Assembly: GCF_029852145.1 (NCBI RefSeq)
Contig: NC_079979.1
Span: 4,750,501 to 4,814,500, forward strand
Reading direction: 5' to 3'
DNA from: Microplitis mediator
Taxonomy: Eukaryota; Arthropoda; Insecta; Hymenoptera; Braconidae
Length of the DNA: 64,000 nucleotides
A program made the translations under genes and the position numbers. The notes under the pieces were generated by a model that made no database searches, was not told the origin of the DNA, and worked only from the letters and a program-made list of their open reading frames with translations. Of the stretch, positions 24,414 to 39,068 are shown one piece after another. How positions within the stretch are numbered: position 1 is the first letter of the stretch; every line of letters starts with the position of its first letter.

Positions 24414-26041
24414 ATTGCATTCCAACCGTAGTTTGTATAAATTTTTTAATCATGACAGAAAATTTTCGTAGTTTAGTAGTAGATAAAACAGATACAGCTT
24501 TAACCAAAAACAGGATCCGAAAAATTTCTAGATGTTACTAATCCCGTGATGGTCTAGAATATCCAGTCAAAAATTAGATGACTATTCATTTTCGTTAAGT
24601 TGCAGTAACTTAAGCCTATGTAACTTCTGGCTGCACAACTAAATATCAACATCAAAAATATTCATCAGACATAAAATCCAAGACAAATTTTAGAATATTT
24701 TGCACGTATTTGGCGTTTATTTCAGGCAATTTTTGCAAATTTTATATCTTGTGTATATTCGTTTATTGATTTGTCAATTTTTTGTTATGGACTTGTTGAA
24801 TTGAAAACAAAAAGTTGAATAATTGCTACTTTTCTATTAGGCTCGAAATAAATTTTTTTTTTTTTTTTCAATATAAAAAAAGTTATCCATTTGTTGTTAC
24901 TTAAATAGTTTTAATTACTTGAACGTTTTTTTTAAAATAAAAATTTAAATTGATATCATAGTTTTTCTAATACGATAAGACACTGTAGATGGCACTTTTC
25001 AATTGTTTCTCGCAGATACTCGTGAAACGTATAGTTTCAATATATAACATTTTGTAGACAGACGTTGATGGGCACTTCGGACAAAGTCATGTTGGATGCC
25101 TAAAGGTTCTTTGCACGTAGCAGTCAATCAGGATACACAGGATCGACAAAATGCGCAAAAAAGGAAATCAACGTCTTACGCCTAGGAAATGGTTCTCAAA
25201 AGAAGAGAATCATTAGGCAAAAAATGACAATAAAAATAACAAACTGCCTGCAAAGAAGGGGTAGCTCTGATCGGGGGAAGCGTAATGCACTTCCATACTG
25301 GATCAGAAGTGTAGAAACACACTAGGCAACTGCTACTCCGTTACTCGACCAAAAGGAAGATGCCAAGGTCGAGTAATCCTTTTGTTTTTCATATATTTGA
25401 TGAGATATAATTTTTTAATTTAAAATTATGACTTTTTTTTACGTTAATTATTGACAAAAAAAAAAAAAAAAATTAAATCATTTACTCGTAATATGTATAA
25501 TAGATTTTCTTTACGAGGGTATATAATTATTTTTGTAAATAATTTTTCAACTTTGATAATAACTTTAGGTAAAATTAATAACAAGGCTTTTAAAGTTTTC
25601 TGTAGCCTAAGAATTTATAATACGCTAATATTTTTAATACATGATTGATATTGTCAGAAACGAAACGTCTAATCCAAGTTTTTATTCACTTTGCTAGTGC
25701 AATAAGAATAGTATAGATTTTTCACGTTAACCGTAGCAGCTTAAAATAGAGCAGGCCAATTTGAATCATGAGAAAATTAATGATTTTATTAAGATCAAAT
25801 TTGATAGCACGTAATATTTGATTGTTGAAAGTAATAATTTTTTATTTTTTGAAAATAATATAGCAAGTAATAAATTACAGGAAGGTTTTTATATATAAAT
25901 TTTTCCATTAAATTTTGAGTTATTGACGTATATGATATGTAATATAAATCAGATATAGTGCAAAAATTAGTATCTTATGCTGTGACAAATTAAATTTCAT
26001 ACTACAAATTTTTTTATTAAAAATTTTCGTAGCATCGTTTT
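24414..26041 (+). repeat. Satellite monomer 16
   Basis: Length 1,628 bp, T16/A17, sites A/A/T. It carries the G pair (25820, 25934) seen in monomers 11 and 13, exactly 4,884 bp after monomer 13. Confidence 0.97.
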
Positions 26042-27669
26042 ATTGCATTCCAACCGTAGTTTGTATAAATTTTTTAATCATGACAGAAAATTTCCGTAGT
26101 TTAGTAGTAGATAAAACAGATACAGCTTTAACCAAAAACAGGATCCGAAAAATTTCTAGATGTTACTAATCCCGTGATGGTCTAGAATATCCAGTCAAAA
26201 ATTAGATGTCTATTCATTTTCGTTAAGTTGCAGTAACTTAAGCCTATGTAACTTCTGGCTGCACAACTAAATATCAACATCAAAAATATTCATCAGACAT
26301 AAAATCCAAGACAAATTTTAGAATATTTTGCACGTATTTGGCGTTTATTTCAGGCAATTTTTGCAAATTTTATATCTTGTGTATATTCGTTTATTGATTT
26401 GTCAATTTTTTGTTATGGACTTGTTGAATTGAAAACAAAAAGTTGAATAATTGCTACTTTTCTATTAGGCTCGAAATAAATTTTTTTTTTTTTTTTCAAT
26501 ATAAAAAAAGTTATCCATTTGTTGTTACTTAAATAGTTTTAATTACTTGAACGTTTTTTTTAAAATAAAAATTTAAATTGATATCATAGTTTTTCTAATA
26601 CGATAAGACACTGTAGATGGCACTTTTCAATTGTTTCTCGCAGATACTCGTGAAACGTATAGTTTCAATATATAACATTTTGTAGACAGACGTTGATGGG
26701 CACTTCGGACAAAGTCATGTTGGATGCCTAAAGGTTCTTTGCACGTAGCAGTCAATCAGGATACACAGGATCGACAAAATGCGCAAAAAAGGAAATCAAC
26801 GTCTTACGCCTAGGAAATGGTTCTCAAAAGAAGAGAATCATTAGGCAAAAAATGACAATAAAAATAACAAACTGCCTGCAAAGAAGGGGTAGCTCTGATC
26901 GGGGGAAGCGTAATGCACTTCCATACTGGATCAGAAGTGTAGAAACACACTAGGCAACTGCTACTCCGTTACTCGACCAAAAGGAAGATGCCAAGGTCGA
27001 GTAATCCTTTTGTTTTTCATATATTTGATGAGATATAATTTTTTAATTTAAAATTATGACTTTTTTTTACGTTAATTATTGACAAAAAAAAAAAAAAAAA
27101 TTAAATCATTTACTCGTAATATGTATAATAGATTTTCTTTACGAGGGTATATAATTATTTTTGTAAATAATTTTTCAACTTTGATAATAACTTTAGGTAA
27201 AATTAATAACAAGGCTTTTAAAGTTTTCTGTAGCCTAAGAATTTATAATACGCTAATATTTTTAATACATGATTGATATTGTCAGAAACGAAACGTCTAA
27301 TCCAAGTTTTTATTCACTTTGCTAGTGCAATAAGAATAGTATAGATTTTTCACGTTAACCGTAGCAGCTTAAAATAGAGCAGGCCAATTTGAATCATGAG
27401 AAAATTAATGATTTTATTAAGATCAAATTTGATAGCACGTAATATTTTATTGTTGAAAGTAATAATTTTTTATTTTTTGAAAATAATATAGCAAGTAATA
27501 AATTACAGGAAGGTTTTTATATATAAATTTTTCCATTAAATTTTGAGTTATTGACGTATATAATATGTAATATAAATCAGATATAGTGCAAAAATTAGTA
27601 TCTTATGCTGTGACAAATTAAATTTCATACTACAAATTTTTTTATTAAAAATTTTCGTAGCATCGTTTT
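26042..27669 (+). repeat. Satellite monomer 17
   Basis: Length 1,628 bp, T16/A17, sites T/A/T. C at 26094 matches monomer 14, 4,884 bp upstream. It lacks the second C of monomer 14, so the duplicated block ended within this copy. Confidence 0.97.
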
Positions 27670-29297
27670 ATTGCATTCCAACCGTAGTTTGTATAAATTT
27701 TTTAATCATGACAGAAAATTTTCGTAGTTTAGTAGTAGATAAAACAGATACAGCTTTAACCAAAAACAGGATCCGAAAAATTTCTAGATGTTACTAATCC
27801 CGTGATGGTCTAGAATATCCAGTCAAAAATTAGATGACTATTCATTTTCGTTAAGTTGCAGTAACTTAAGCCTATGTAACTTCTGGCTGCACAACTAAAT
27901 ATCAACATCAAAAATATTCATCAGACATAAAATCCAAGACAAATTTTAGAATATTTTGCACGTATTTGGCGTTTATTTCAGGCAATTTTTGCAAATTTTA
28001 TATCTTGTGTATATTCGTTTATTGATTTGTCAATTTTTTGTTATGGACTTGTTGAATTGAAAACAAAAAGTTGAATAATTGCTACTTTTCTATTAGGCTC
28101 GAAATAAATTTTTTTTTTTTTTTTCAATATAAAAAAAGTTATCCATTTGTTGTTACTTAAATAGTTTTAATTACTTGAACGTTTTTTTTAAAATAAAAAT
28201 TTAAATTGATATCATAGTTTTTCTAATACGATAAGACACTGTAGATGGCACTTTTCAATTGTTTCTCGCAGATACTCGTGAAACGGATAGTTTCAATATA
28301 TAACATTTTGTAGACAGACGTTGATGGGCACTTCGGACAAAGTCATGTTGGATGCCTAAAGGTTCTTTGCACGTAGCAGTCAATCAGGATACACAGGATC
28401 GACAAAATGCGCAAAAAAGGAAATCAACGTCTTACGCCTAGGAAATGGTTCTCAAAAGAAGAGAATCATTAGGCAAAAAATGACAATAAAAATAACAAAC
28501 TGCCTGCAAAGAAGGGGTAGCTCTGATCGGGGGAAGCGTAATGCACTTCCATACTGGATCAGAAGTGTAGAAACACACTAGGCAACTGCTACTCCGTTAC
28601 TCGACCAAAAGGAAGATGCCAAGGTCGAGTAATCCTTTTGTTTTCCATATATTTGATGAGATATAATTTTTTAATTTAAAATTATGACTTTTTTTTACGT
28701 TAATTATTGACAAAAAAAAAAAAAAAAATTAAATCATTTACTCGTAATATGTATAATAGATTTTCTTTACGAGGGTATATAATTATTTTTGTAAATAATT
28801 TTTCAACTTTGATAATGACTTTAGGTAAAATTAATAACAAGGCTTTTAAAGTTTTCTGTAGCCTAAGAATTTATAATACGCTAATATTTTTAATACATGA
28901 TTGATATTGTCAGAAACGAAACGTCTAATCCAAGTTTTTATTCACTTTGCTAGTGCAATAAGAATAGTATAGATTTTTCACGTTAACCGTAGCAGCTTAA
29001 AATAGAGCAGGCCAATTTGAATCATGAGAAAATTAATGATTTTATTAAGATCAAATTTGATAGCACGTAATATTTTATTGTTGAAAGTAATAATTTTTTA
29101 TTTTTTGAAAATAATATAGCAAGTAATAAATTACAGGAAGGTTTTTATATATAAATTTTTCCATTAAATTTTGAGTTATTGACGTATATAATATGTAATA
29201 TAAATCAGATATAGTGCAAAAATTAGTATCTTATGCTGTGACAAATTAAATTTCATACTACAAATTTTTTTATTAAAAATTTTCGTAGCATCGTTTT
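27670..29297 (+). repeat. Satellite monomer 18
   Basis: Length 1,628 bp, T16/A17, sites A/A/T. Private changes are T-to-G at 28286 (loop of the small hairpin upstream of TATATAA), T-to-C at 28645 (in the second T-run of the terminator-like tail) and A-to-G at 28817. Confidence 0.97.
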
Positions 29298-30925
29298 ATT
29301 GCATTCCAACCGTAGTTTGTATAAATTTTTTAATCATGACAGAAAATTTTCGTAGTTTAGTAGTAGATAAAACAGATACAGCTTTAACCAAAAACAGGAT
29401 CCGAAAAATTTCTAGATGTTACTAATCCCGTGATGGTCTAGAATATCCAGTCAAAAATTAGATGTCTATTCATTTTCGTTAAGTTGCAGTAACTTAAGCC
29501 TATGTAACTTCTGGCTGCACAACTAAATATCAACATCAAAAATATTCATCAGACATAAAATCCAAGACAAATTTTAGAATATTTTGCACGTATTTGGCGT
29601 TTATTTCAGGCAATTTTTGCAAATTTTATATCTTGTGTATATTCGTTTATTGATTTGTCAATTTTTTGTTATGGACTTGTTGAATTGAAAACAAAAAGTT
29701 GAATAATTGCTACTTTTCTATTAGGCTCGAAATAAATTTTTTTTTTTTTTTTCAATATAAAAAAAGTTATCCATTTGTTGTTACTTAAATAGTTTTAATT
29801 ACTTGAACGTTTTTTTTAAAATAAAAATTTAAATTGATATCATAGTTTTTCTAATACGATAAGACACTGTAGATGGCACTTTTCAATTGTTTCTCGCAGA
29901 TACTCGTGAAACGTATAGTTTCAATATATAACATTTTGTAGACAGACGTTGATGGGCACTTCGGACAAAGTCATGTTGGATGCCTAAAGGTTCTTTGCAC
30001 GTAGCAGTCAATCAGGATACACAGGATCGACAAAATGCGCAAAAAAGGAAATCAACGTCTTACGCCTAGGAAATGGTTCTCAAAAGAAGAGAATCATTAG
30101 GCAAAAAATGACAATAAAAATAACAAACTGCCTGCAAAGAAGGGGTAGCTCTGATCGGGGGAAGCGTAATGCACTTCCATACTGGATCAGAAGTGTAGAA
30201 ACACACTAGGCAACTGCTACTCCGTTACTCGACCAAAAGGAAGATGCCAAGGTCGAGTAATCCTTTTGTTTTTCATATATTTGATGAGATATAATTTTTT
30301 AATTTAAAATTATGACTTTTTTTTACGTTAATTATTGACAAAAAAAAAAAAAAAAATTAAATCATTTACTCGTAATATGTATAATAGATTTTCTTTACGA
30401 GGGTATATAATTATTTTTGTAAATAATTTTTCAACTTTGATAATAACTTTAGGTAAAATTAATAACAAGGCTTTTAAAGTTTTCTGTAGCCTAAGAATTT
30501 ATAATACGCTAATATTTTTAATACATGATTGATATTGTCAGAAACGAAACGTCTAATCCAAGTTTTTATTCACTTTGCTAGTGCAATAAGAATAGTATAG
30601 ATTTTTCACGTTAACCGTAGCAGCTTAAAATAGAGCAGGCCAATTTGAATCATGAGAAAATTAATGATTTTATTAAGATCAAATTTGATAGCACGTAATA
30701 TTTTATTGTTGAAAGTAATAATTTTTTATTTTTTGAAAATAATATAGCAAGTAATAAATTACAGGAAGGTTTTTATATATAAATTTTTCCATTAAATTTT
30801 GAGTTATTGACGTATATAATATGTAATATAAATCAGATATAGTGCAAAAATTAGTATCTTATGCTGAGACAAATTAAATTTCATACTACAAATTTTTTTA
30901 TTAAAAATTTTCGTAGCATCGTTTT
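29298..30925 (+). repeat. Satellite monomer 19
   Basis: Length 1,628 bp, T16/A17, sites T/A/A. I noticed no private substitution. Confidence 0.97.
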
Positions 30926-32552
30926 ATTGCATTCCAACCGTAGTGTGTATAAATTTTTTAATCATGACAGAAAATTTTCGTAGTTTAGTAGTAGATAAAA
31001 CAGATACAGCTTTAACCAAAAACAGGATCCGAAAAATTTCTAGATGTTACTAATCCCGTGATGGTCTAGAATATCCAGTCAAAAATTAGATGTCTATTCA
31101 TTTTCGTTAAGTTGCAGTAACTTAAGCCTATGTAACTTCTGGCTGCACAACTAAATATCAACATCAAAAATATTCATCAGACATAAAATCCAAGACAAAT
31201 TTTAGAATATTTTGCACGTATTTGGCGTTTATTTCAGGCAATTTTTGCAAATTTTATATCTTGTGTATATTCGTTTATTGATTTGTCAATTTTTTGTTAT
31301 GGACTTGTTGAATTGAAAACAAAAAGTTGAATAATTGCTACTTTTCTATTAGGCTCGAAATAAATTTTTTTTTTTTTTTCAATATAAAAAAAGTTATCCA
31401 TTTGTTGTTACTTAAATAGTTTTAATTACTTGAACGTTTTTTTTAAAATAAAAATTTAAATTGATATCATAGTTTTTCTAATACGATAAGACACTGTAGA
31501 TGGCACTTTTCAATTGTTTCTCGCAGATACTCGTGAAACGTATAGTTTCAATATATAACATTTTGTAGACAGACGTTGATGGGCACTTCGGACAAAGTCA
31601 TGTTGGATGCCTAAAGGTTCTTTGCACGTAGCAGTCAATCAGGATACACAGGATCGACAAAATGCGCAAAAAAGGAAATCAACGTCTTACGCCTAGGAAA
31701 TGGTTCTCAAAAGAAGAGAATCATTAGGCAAAAAATGACAATAAAAATAACAAACTGCCTGCAAAGAAGGGGTAGCTCTGATCGGGGGAAGCGTAATGCA
31801 CTTCCATACTGGATCAGAAGTGTAGAAACACACTAGGCAACTGCTACTCCGTTACTCGACCAAAAGGAAGATGCCAAGGTCGAGTAATCCTTTTGTTTTT
31901 CATATATTTGATGAGATATAATTTTTTAATTTAAAATTATGACTTTTTTTTACGTTAATTATTGACAAAAAAAAAAAAAAAAATTAAATCATTTACTCGT
32001 AATATGTATAATAGATTTTCTTTACGAGGGTATATAATTATTTTTGTAAATAATTTTTCAACTTTGATAATAACTTTAGGTAAAATTAATAACAAGGCTT
32101 TTAAAGTTTTCTGTAGCCTAAGAATTTATAATACGCTAATATTTTTAATACATGATTGATATTGTCAGAAACGAAACGTCTAATCCAAGTTTTTATTCAC
32201 TTTGCTAGTGCAATAAGAATAGTATAGATTTTTCACGTTAACCGTAGCAGCTTAAAATAGAGCAGGCCAATTTGAATCATGAGAAAATTAATGATTTTAT
32301 TAAGATCAAATTTGATAGCACGTAATATTTTATTGTTGAAAGTAATAATTTTTTATTTTTTGAAAATAATATAGCAAGTAATAAATTACAGGAAGGTTTT
32401 TATATATAAATTTTTCCATTAAATTTTGAGTTATTGACGTATATAATATGTAATATAAATCAGATATAGTGCAAAAATTAGTATCTTATGCTGTGACAAA
32501 TTAAATTTCATACTACAAATTTTTTTATTAAAAATTTTCGTAGCATCGTTTT
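30926..32552 (+). repeat. Satellite monomer 20
   Basis: Length 1,627 bp, T15/A17, sites T/A/T. T-to-G at 30945 is private. Confidence 0.97.
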
Positions 32553-34185
32553 ATTGCATTCCAACCGTAGTTTGTATAAATTTTTTAATCATGACAGAAA
32601 ATTTTCGTAGTTTAGTAGTAGATAAAACAGATACAGCTTTAACCAAAAACAGGATCCGAAAAATTTCTAGATGTTACTAATCCCGTGATGGTCTAGAATA
32701 TCCAGTCAAAAATTAGATGACTATTCATTTTCGTTAAGTTGCAGTAACTTAAGCCTATGTAACTTCTGGCTGCACAACTAAATATCAACATCAAAAATAT
32801 TCATCAGACATAAAATCCAAGACAAATTTTAGAATATTTTGCACGTATTTGGCGTTTATTTCAGGCAATTTTTGCAAATTTTATATCTTGTGTATATTCG
32901 TTTATTGATTTGTCAATTTTTTGTTATGGACTTGTTGAATTGAAAACAAAAAGTTGAATAATTGCTACTTTTCTATTAGGCTCGAAATAAATTTTTTTTT
33001 TTTTTTTCAATATAAAAAAAGTTATCCATTTGTTGTTACTTAAATAGTTTTAATTACTTGAACGTTTTTTTTAAAATAAAAATTTAAATTGATATCATAG
33101 TTTTTCTAATACGATAAGACACTGTAGATGGCACTTTTCAATTGTTTCTCGCAGATACTCGTGAAACGTATAGTTTCAATATATAACATTTTGTAGACAG
33201 ACGTTGATGGGCACTTCGGACAAAGTCATGTTGGATGCCTAAAGGTTCTTTGCACGTAGCAGTCAATCAGGATACACAGGATCGACAAAATGCGCAAAAA
33301 AGGAAATCAACGTCTTACGCCTAGGAAATGGTTCTCAAAAGAAGAGAATCATTAGGCAAAAAATGACAATAAAAATAACAAACTGCCTGCAAAGAAGGGG
33401 TAGCTCTGATCGGGGGAAGCGTAATGCACTTCCATACTGGATCAGAAGTGTAGAAACACACTAGGCAACTGCTACTCCGTTACTCGACCAAAAGGAAGAT
33501 GCCAAGGTCGAGTAATCCTTTTGTTTTTCATATATTTGATGAGATATAATTTTTTAATTTAAAATTATGACTTTTTTTTACGTTATTTTAATTATTGACA
33601 AAAAAAAAAAAAAAAATTAAATCATTTACTCGTAATATGTATAATAGATTTTCTTTACGAGGGTATATAATTATTTTTGTAAATAATTTTTCAACTTTGA
33701 TAATAACTTTAGGTAAAATTAATAACAAGGCTTTTAAAGTTTTCTGTAGCCTAAGAATTTATAATACGCTAATATTTTTAATACATGATTGATATTGTCA
33801 GAAACGAAACGTCTAATCCAAGTTTTTATTCACTTTGCTAGTGCAATAAGAATAGTATAGATTTTTCACGTTAACCGTAGCAGCTTAAAATAGAGCAGGC
33901 CAATTTGAATCATGAGAAAATTAATGATTTTATTAAGATCAAATTTGATAGCACGTAATATTTTATTGTTGAAAGTAATAATTTTTTATTTTTTGAAAAT
34001 AATATAGCAAGTAATAAATTACAGGAAGGTTTTTATATATAAATTGTTCCATTAAATTTTGAGTTATTGACGTATATGATATGTAATATAAATCAGATAT
34101 AGTGCAAAAATTAGTATCTTATGCTGTGACAAATTAAATTTCATACTACAAATTTTTTTATTAAAAATTTTCGTAGCATCGTTTT
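32553..34185 (+). repeat. Satellite monomer 21 (5 bp insertion)
   Basis: At 1,633 bp this is the longest copy, with T16/A17 and sites A/A/T. A 5 bp insertion lies at about 33585-33590, where ACGTTAATTATTGAC becomes ACGTTATTTTAATTATTGAC. T-to-G at 34046 is private. G at 34078 is shared with monomers 11, 13 and 16, but their companion G is absent. Confidence 0.97.
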
Positions 34186-35812
34186 ATTGCATTCCAACCG
34201 TAGTTTGTATAAATTTTTTAATCATGACAGAAAATTTTCGTAGTTTAGTAGTAGATAAAACAGATACAGCTTTAACCAAAAACAGGATCCGAAAAATTTC
34301 TAGATGTTACTAATCCCGTGATGGTCTAGAATATCCAGTCAAAAATTAGATGTCTATTCATTTTCGTTAAGTTGCAGTAACTTAAGCCTATGTAACTTCT
34401 GGCTGCACAACTAAATATCAACATCAAAAATATTCATCAGACATAAAATCCAAGACAAATTTTAGAATATTTTGCACGTATTTGGCGTTTATTTCAGGCA
34501 ATTTTTGCAAATTTTATATCTTGTGTATATTCGTTTATTGATTTGTCAATTTTTTGTTATGGACTTGTTGAATTGAAAACAAAAAGTTGAATAATTGCTA
34601 CTTTTCTATTAGGCTCGAAATAAATTTTTTTTTTTTTTTTCAATATAAAAAAAGTTATCCATTTGTTGTTACTTAAATAGTTTTAATTACTTGAACGTTT
34701 TTTTTAAAATAAAAATTTAAATTGATATCATAGTTTTTCTAATACGATAAGACACTGTAGATGGCACTTTTCAATTGTTTCTCGCAGATACTCGTGAAAC
34801 GTATAGTTTCAATATATAACATTTTGTAGACAGACGTTGATGGGCACTTCGGACAAAGTCATGTTGGATGCCTAAAGGTTCTTTGCACGTAGCAGTCAAT
34901 CAGGATACACAGGATCGACAAAATGCGCAAAAAAGGAAATCAACGTCTTACGCCTAGGAAATGGTTCTCAAAAGAAGAGAATCATTAGGCAAAAAATGAC
35001 AATAAAAATAACAAACTGCCTGCAAAGAAGGGGTAGCTCTGATCGGGGGAAGCGTAATGCACTTCCATACTGGATCAGAAGTGTAGAAACACACTAGGCA
35101 ACTGCTACTCCGTTACTCGACCAAAAGGAAGATGCCAAGGTCGAGTAATCCTTTTGTTTTTCATATATTTGATGAGATATAATTTTTTAATTTATAATTA
35201 TGACTTTTTTTTACGTTAATTATTGACAAAAAAAAAAAAAAAATTAAATCATTTACTCGTAATATGTATAATAGATTTTCTTTACGAGGGTATATAATTA
35301 TTTTTGTAAATAATTTTTCAACTTTGATAATAACTTTAGGTAAAATTAATAACAAGGCTTTTAAAGTTTTCTGTAGCCTAAGAATTTATAATACGCTAAT
35401 ATTTTTAATACATGATTGATATTGTCAGAAACGAAACGTCTAATCCAAGTTTTTATTCACTTTGCTAGTGCAATAAGAATAGTATAGATTTTTCACGTTA
35501 ACCGTAGCAGCTTAAAATAGAGCAGGCCAATTTGAATCATGAGAAAATTAATGATTTTATTAAGATCAAATTTGATAGCACGTAATATTTTATTGTTGAA
35601 AGTAATAATTTTTTATTTTTTGAAAATAATATAGCAAGTAATAAATTACAGGAAGGTTTTTATATATAAATTTTTCCATTAAATTTTGAGTTATTGACGT
35701 ATATAATATGTAATATAAATCAGATATAGTGCAAAAATTAGTATCTTATGCTGAGACAAATTAAATTTCATACTACAAATTTTTTTATTAAAAATTTTCG
35801 TAGCATCGTTTT
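34186..35812 (+). repeat. Satellite monomer 22
   Basis: Length 1,627 bp, T16/A16, sites T/T/A. The right part resembles the even-numbered copies 2, 4 and 6, while the first site does not. Confidence 0.97.
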
Positions 35813-37439
35813 ATTGCATTCCAACCGTAGTTTGTATAAATTTTTTAATCATGACAGAAAATTTTCGTAGTTTAGTAGTAGATAAAACAGATACAGCTTT
35901 AACCAAAAACAGGATCCGAAAAATTTCTAGATGTTACTAATCCCGTGATGGTCTAGAATATCCAGTCAAAAATTAGATGTCTATTCATTTTCGTTAAGTT
36001 GCAGTAACTTAAGCCTATGTAACTTCTGGCTGCACAACTAAATATCAACATCAAAAATATTCATCAGACATAAAATCCAAGACAAATTTTAGAATATTTT
36101 GCACGTATTTGGCGTTTATTTCAGGCAATTTTTGCAAATTTTATATCTTGTGTATATTCGTTTATTGATTTGTCAATTTTTTGTTATGGACTTGTTGAAT
36201 TGAAAACAAAAAGTTGAATAATTGCTACTTTTCTATTAGGCTCGAAATAAATTTTTTTTTTTTTTTCAATATAAAAAAAGTTATCCATTTGTTGTTACTT
36301 AAATAGTTTTAATTACTTGAACGTTTTTTTTAAAATAAAAATTTAAATTGATATCATAGTTTTTCTAATACGATAAGACACTGTAGATGGCACTTTTCAA
36401 TTGTTTCTCGCAGATACTCGTGAAACGTATAGTTTCAATATATAACATTTTGTAGACAGACGTTGATGGGCACTTCGGACAAAGTCATGTTGGATGCCTA
36501 AAGGTTCTTTGCACGTAGCAGTCAATCAGGATACACAGGATCGACAAAATGCGCAAAAAAGGAAATCAACGTCTTACGCCTAGGAAATGGTTCTCAAAAG
36601 AAGAGAATCATTAGGCAAAAAATGACAATAAAAATAACAAACTGCCTGCAAAGAAGGGGTAGCTCTGATCGGGGGAAGCGTAATGCACTTCCATACTGGA
36701 TCAGAAGTGTAGAAACACACTAGGCAACTGCTACTCCGTTACTCGACCAAAAGGAAGATGCCAAGGTTTAGTAATCCTTTTGTTTTTCATATATTTGATG
36801 AGATATAATTTTTTAATTTAAAATTATGACTTTTCTTTACGTTAATTATTGACAAAAAAAAAAAAAAAAATTAAATCATTTACTCGTAATATGTATAATA
36901 GATTTTCTTTACGAGGGTATATAATTATTTTTGTAAATAATTTTTCAACTTTGATAATAACTTTAGGTAAAATTAATAACAAGGCTTTTAAAGTTTTCTG
37001 TAGCCTAAGAATTTATAATACGCTAATATTTTTAATACATGATTGATATTGTCAGAAACGAAACGTCTAATCCAAGTTTTTATTCACTTTGCTAGTGCAA
37101 TAAGAATAGTATAGATTTTTCACGTTAACCGTAGCAGCTTAAAATAGAGCAGGCCAATTTGAATCATGAGAAAATTAATGATTTTATTAAGATCAAATTT
37201 GATAGCACGTAATATTTTATTGTTGAAAGTAATAATTTTTTATTTTTTGAAAATAATATAGCAAGTAATAAATTACAGGAAGGTTTTTATATATAAATTT
37301 TTCCATTAAATTTTGAGTTATTGACGTATATAATATGTAATATAAATCAGATATAGTGCAAAAATTAGTATCTTATGCTGAGACAAATTAAATTTCATAC
37401 TACAAATTTTTTTATTAAAAATTTTCGTAGCATCGTTTT
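35813..37439 (+). repeat. Satellite monomer 23
   Basis: Length 1,627 bp, T15/A17, sites T/A/A. An adjacent double change CG-to-TT at 36768-36769 breaks the 3' arm of the perfect 10 bp hairpin present in the other complete copies. T-to-C at 36835 is private. Confidence 0.97.
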
Positions 37440-39068
37440 ATTGCATTCCAACCGTAGTTTGTATAAATTTTTTAATCATGACAGAAAATTTTCGTAGTTT
37501 AGTAGTAGATAAAACAGATACAGCTTTAACCAAAAACAGGATCCGAAAAATTTCTAGATGTTACTAATCCCGTGATGGTCTAGAATATCCAGTCAAAAAT
37601 TAGATGACTATTCATTTTCGTTAAGTTGCAGTAACTTAAGCCTATGTAACTTCTGGCTGCACAACTAAATATCAACATCAAAAATATTCATCAGACATAA
37701 AATCCAAGACAAATTTTAGAATATTTTGCACGTATTTGGCGTTTATTTCAGGCAATTTTTGCAAATTTTATATCTTGTGTATATTCGTTTATTGATTTGT
37801 CAATTTTTTGTTATGGACTTGTTGAATTGAAAACAAAAAGTTGAATAATTGCTACTTTTCTATTAGGCTCGAAATAAATTTTTTTTTTTTTTTTTCAATA
37901 TAAAAAAAGTTATCCATTTGTTGTTACTTAAATAGTTTTAATTACTTGAACGTTTTTTTTAAAATAAAAATTTAAATTGATATCATAGTTTTTCTAATAC
38001 GATAAGACACTGTAGATGGCACTTTTCAATTGTTTCTCGCAGATACTCGTGAAACGTATAGTTTCAATATATAACATTTTGTAGACAGACGTTGATGGGC
38101 ACTTCGGACAAAGTCATGTTGGATGCCTAAAGGTTCTTTGCACGTAGCAGTCAATCAGGATACACAGGATCGACAAAATGCGCAAAAAAGGAAATCAACG
38201 TCTTACGCCTAGGAAATGGTTCTCAAAAGAAGAGAATCATTAGGCAAAAAATGACAATAAAAATAACAAACTGCCTGCAAAGAAGGGGTAGCTCTGATCG
38301 GGGGAAGCGTAATGCACTTCCATACTGGATCAGAAGTGTAGAAACACACTAGGCAACTGCTACTCCGTTACTCGACCAAAAGGAAGATGCCAAGGTCGAG
38401 TAATCCTTTTGTTTTTCATATATTTGATGAGATATAATTTTTTAATTTAAAATTATGACTTTTTTTTACGTTAATTATTGACAAAAAAAAAAAAAAAAAT
38501 TAAATCATTTACTCGTAATATGTATAATAGATTTTCTTTACGAGGGTATATAATTATTTTTGTAAATAATTTTTCAACTTTGATAATAACTTTAGGTAAA
38601 ATTAATAACAAGGCTTTTAAAGTTTTCTGTAGCCTAAGAATTTTTAATACGCTAATATTTTTAATACATGATTGATATTGTCAGAAACGAAACGTCTAAT
38701 CCAAGTTTTTATTCACTTTGCTAGTGCAATAAGAATAGTATAGATTTTTCACGTTAACCGTAGCAGCTTAAAATAGAGCAGGCCAATTTGAATCATGAGA
38801 AAATTAATGATTTTATTAAGATCAAATTTGATAGCACGTAATATTTTATTGTTGAAAGTAATAATTTTTTATTTTTTGAAAATAATATAGCAAGTAATAA
38901 ATTACAGGAAGGTTTTTATATATAAATTTTTCCATTAAATTTTGAGTTATTGACGTATATAATATGTAATATAAATCAGATATAGTGCAAAAATTAGTAT
39001 CTTATGCTGAGACAAATTAAATTTCATACTACAAATTTTTTTATTAAAAATTTTCGTAGCATCGTTTT
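37440..39068 (+). repeat. Satellite monomer 24
   Basis: Length 1,629 bp, T17/A17, sites A/A/A. A-to-T at 38644 is private. Confidence 0.97.
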
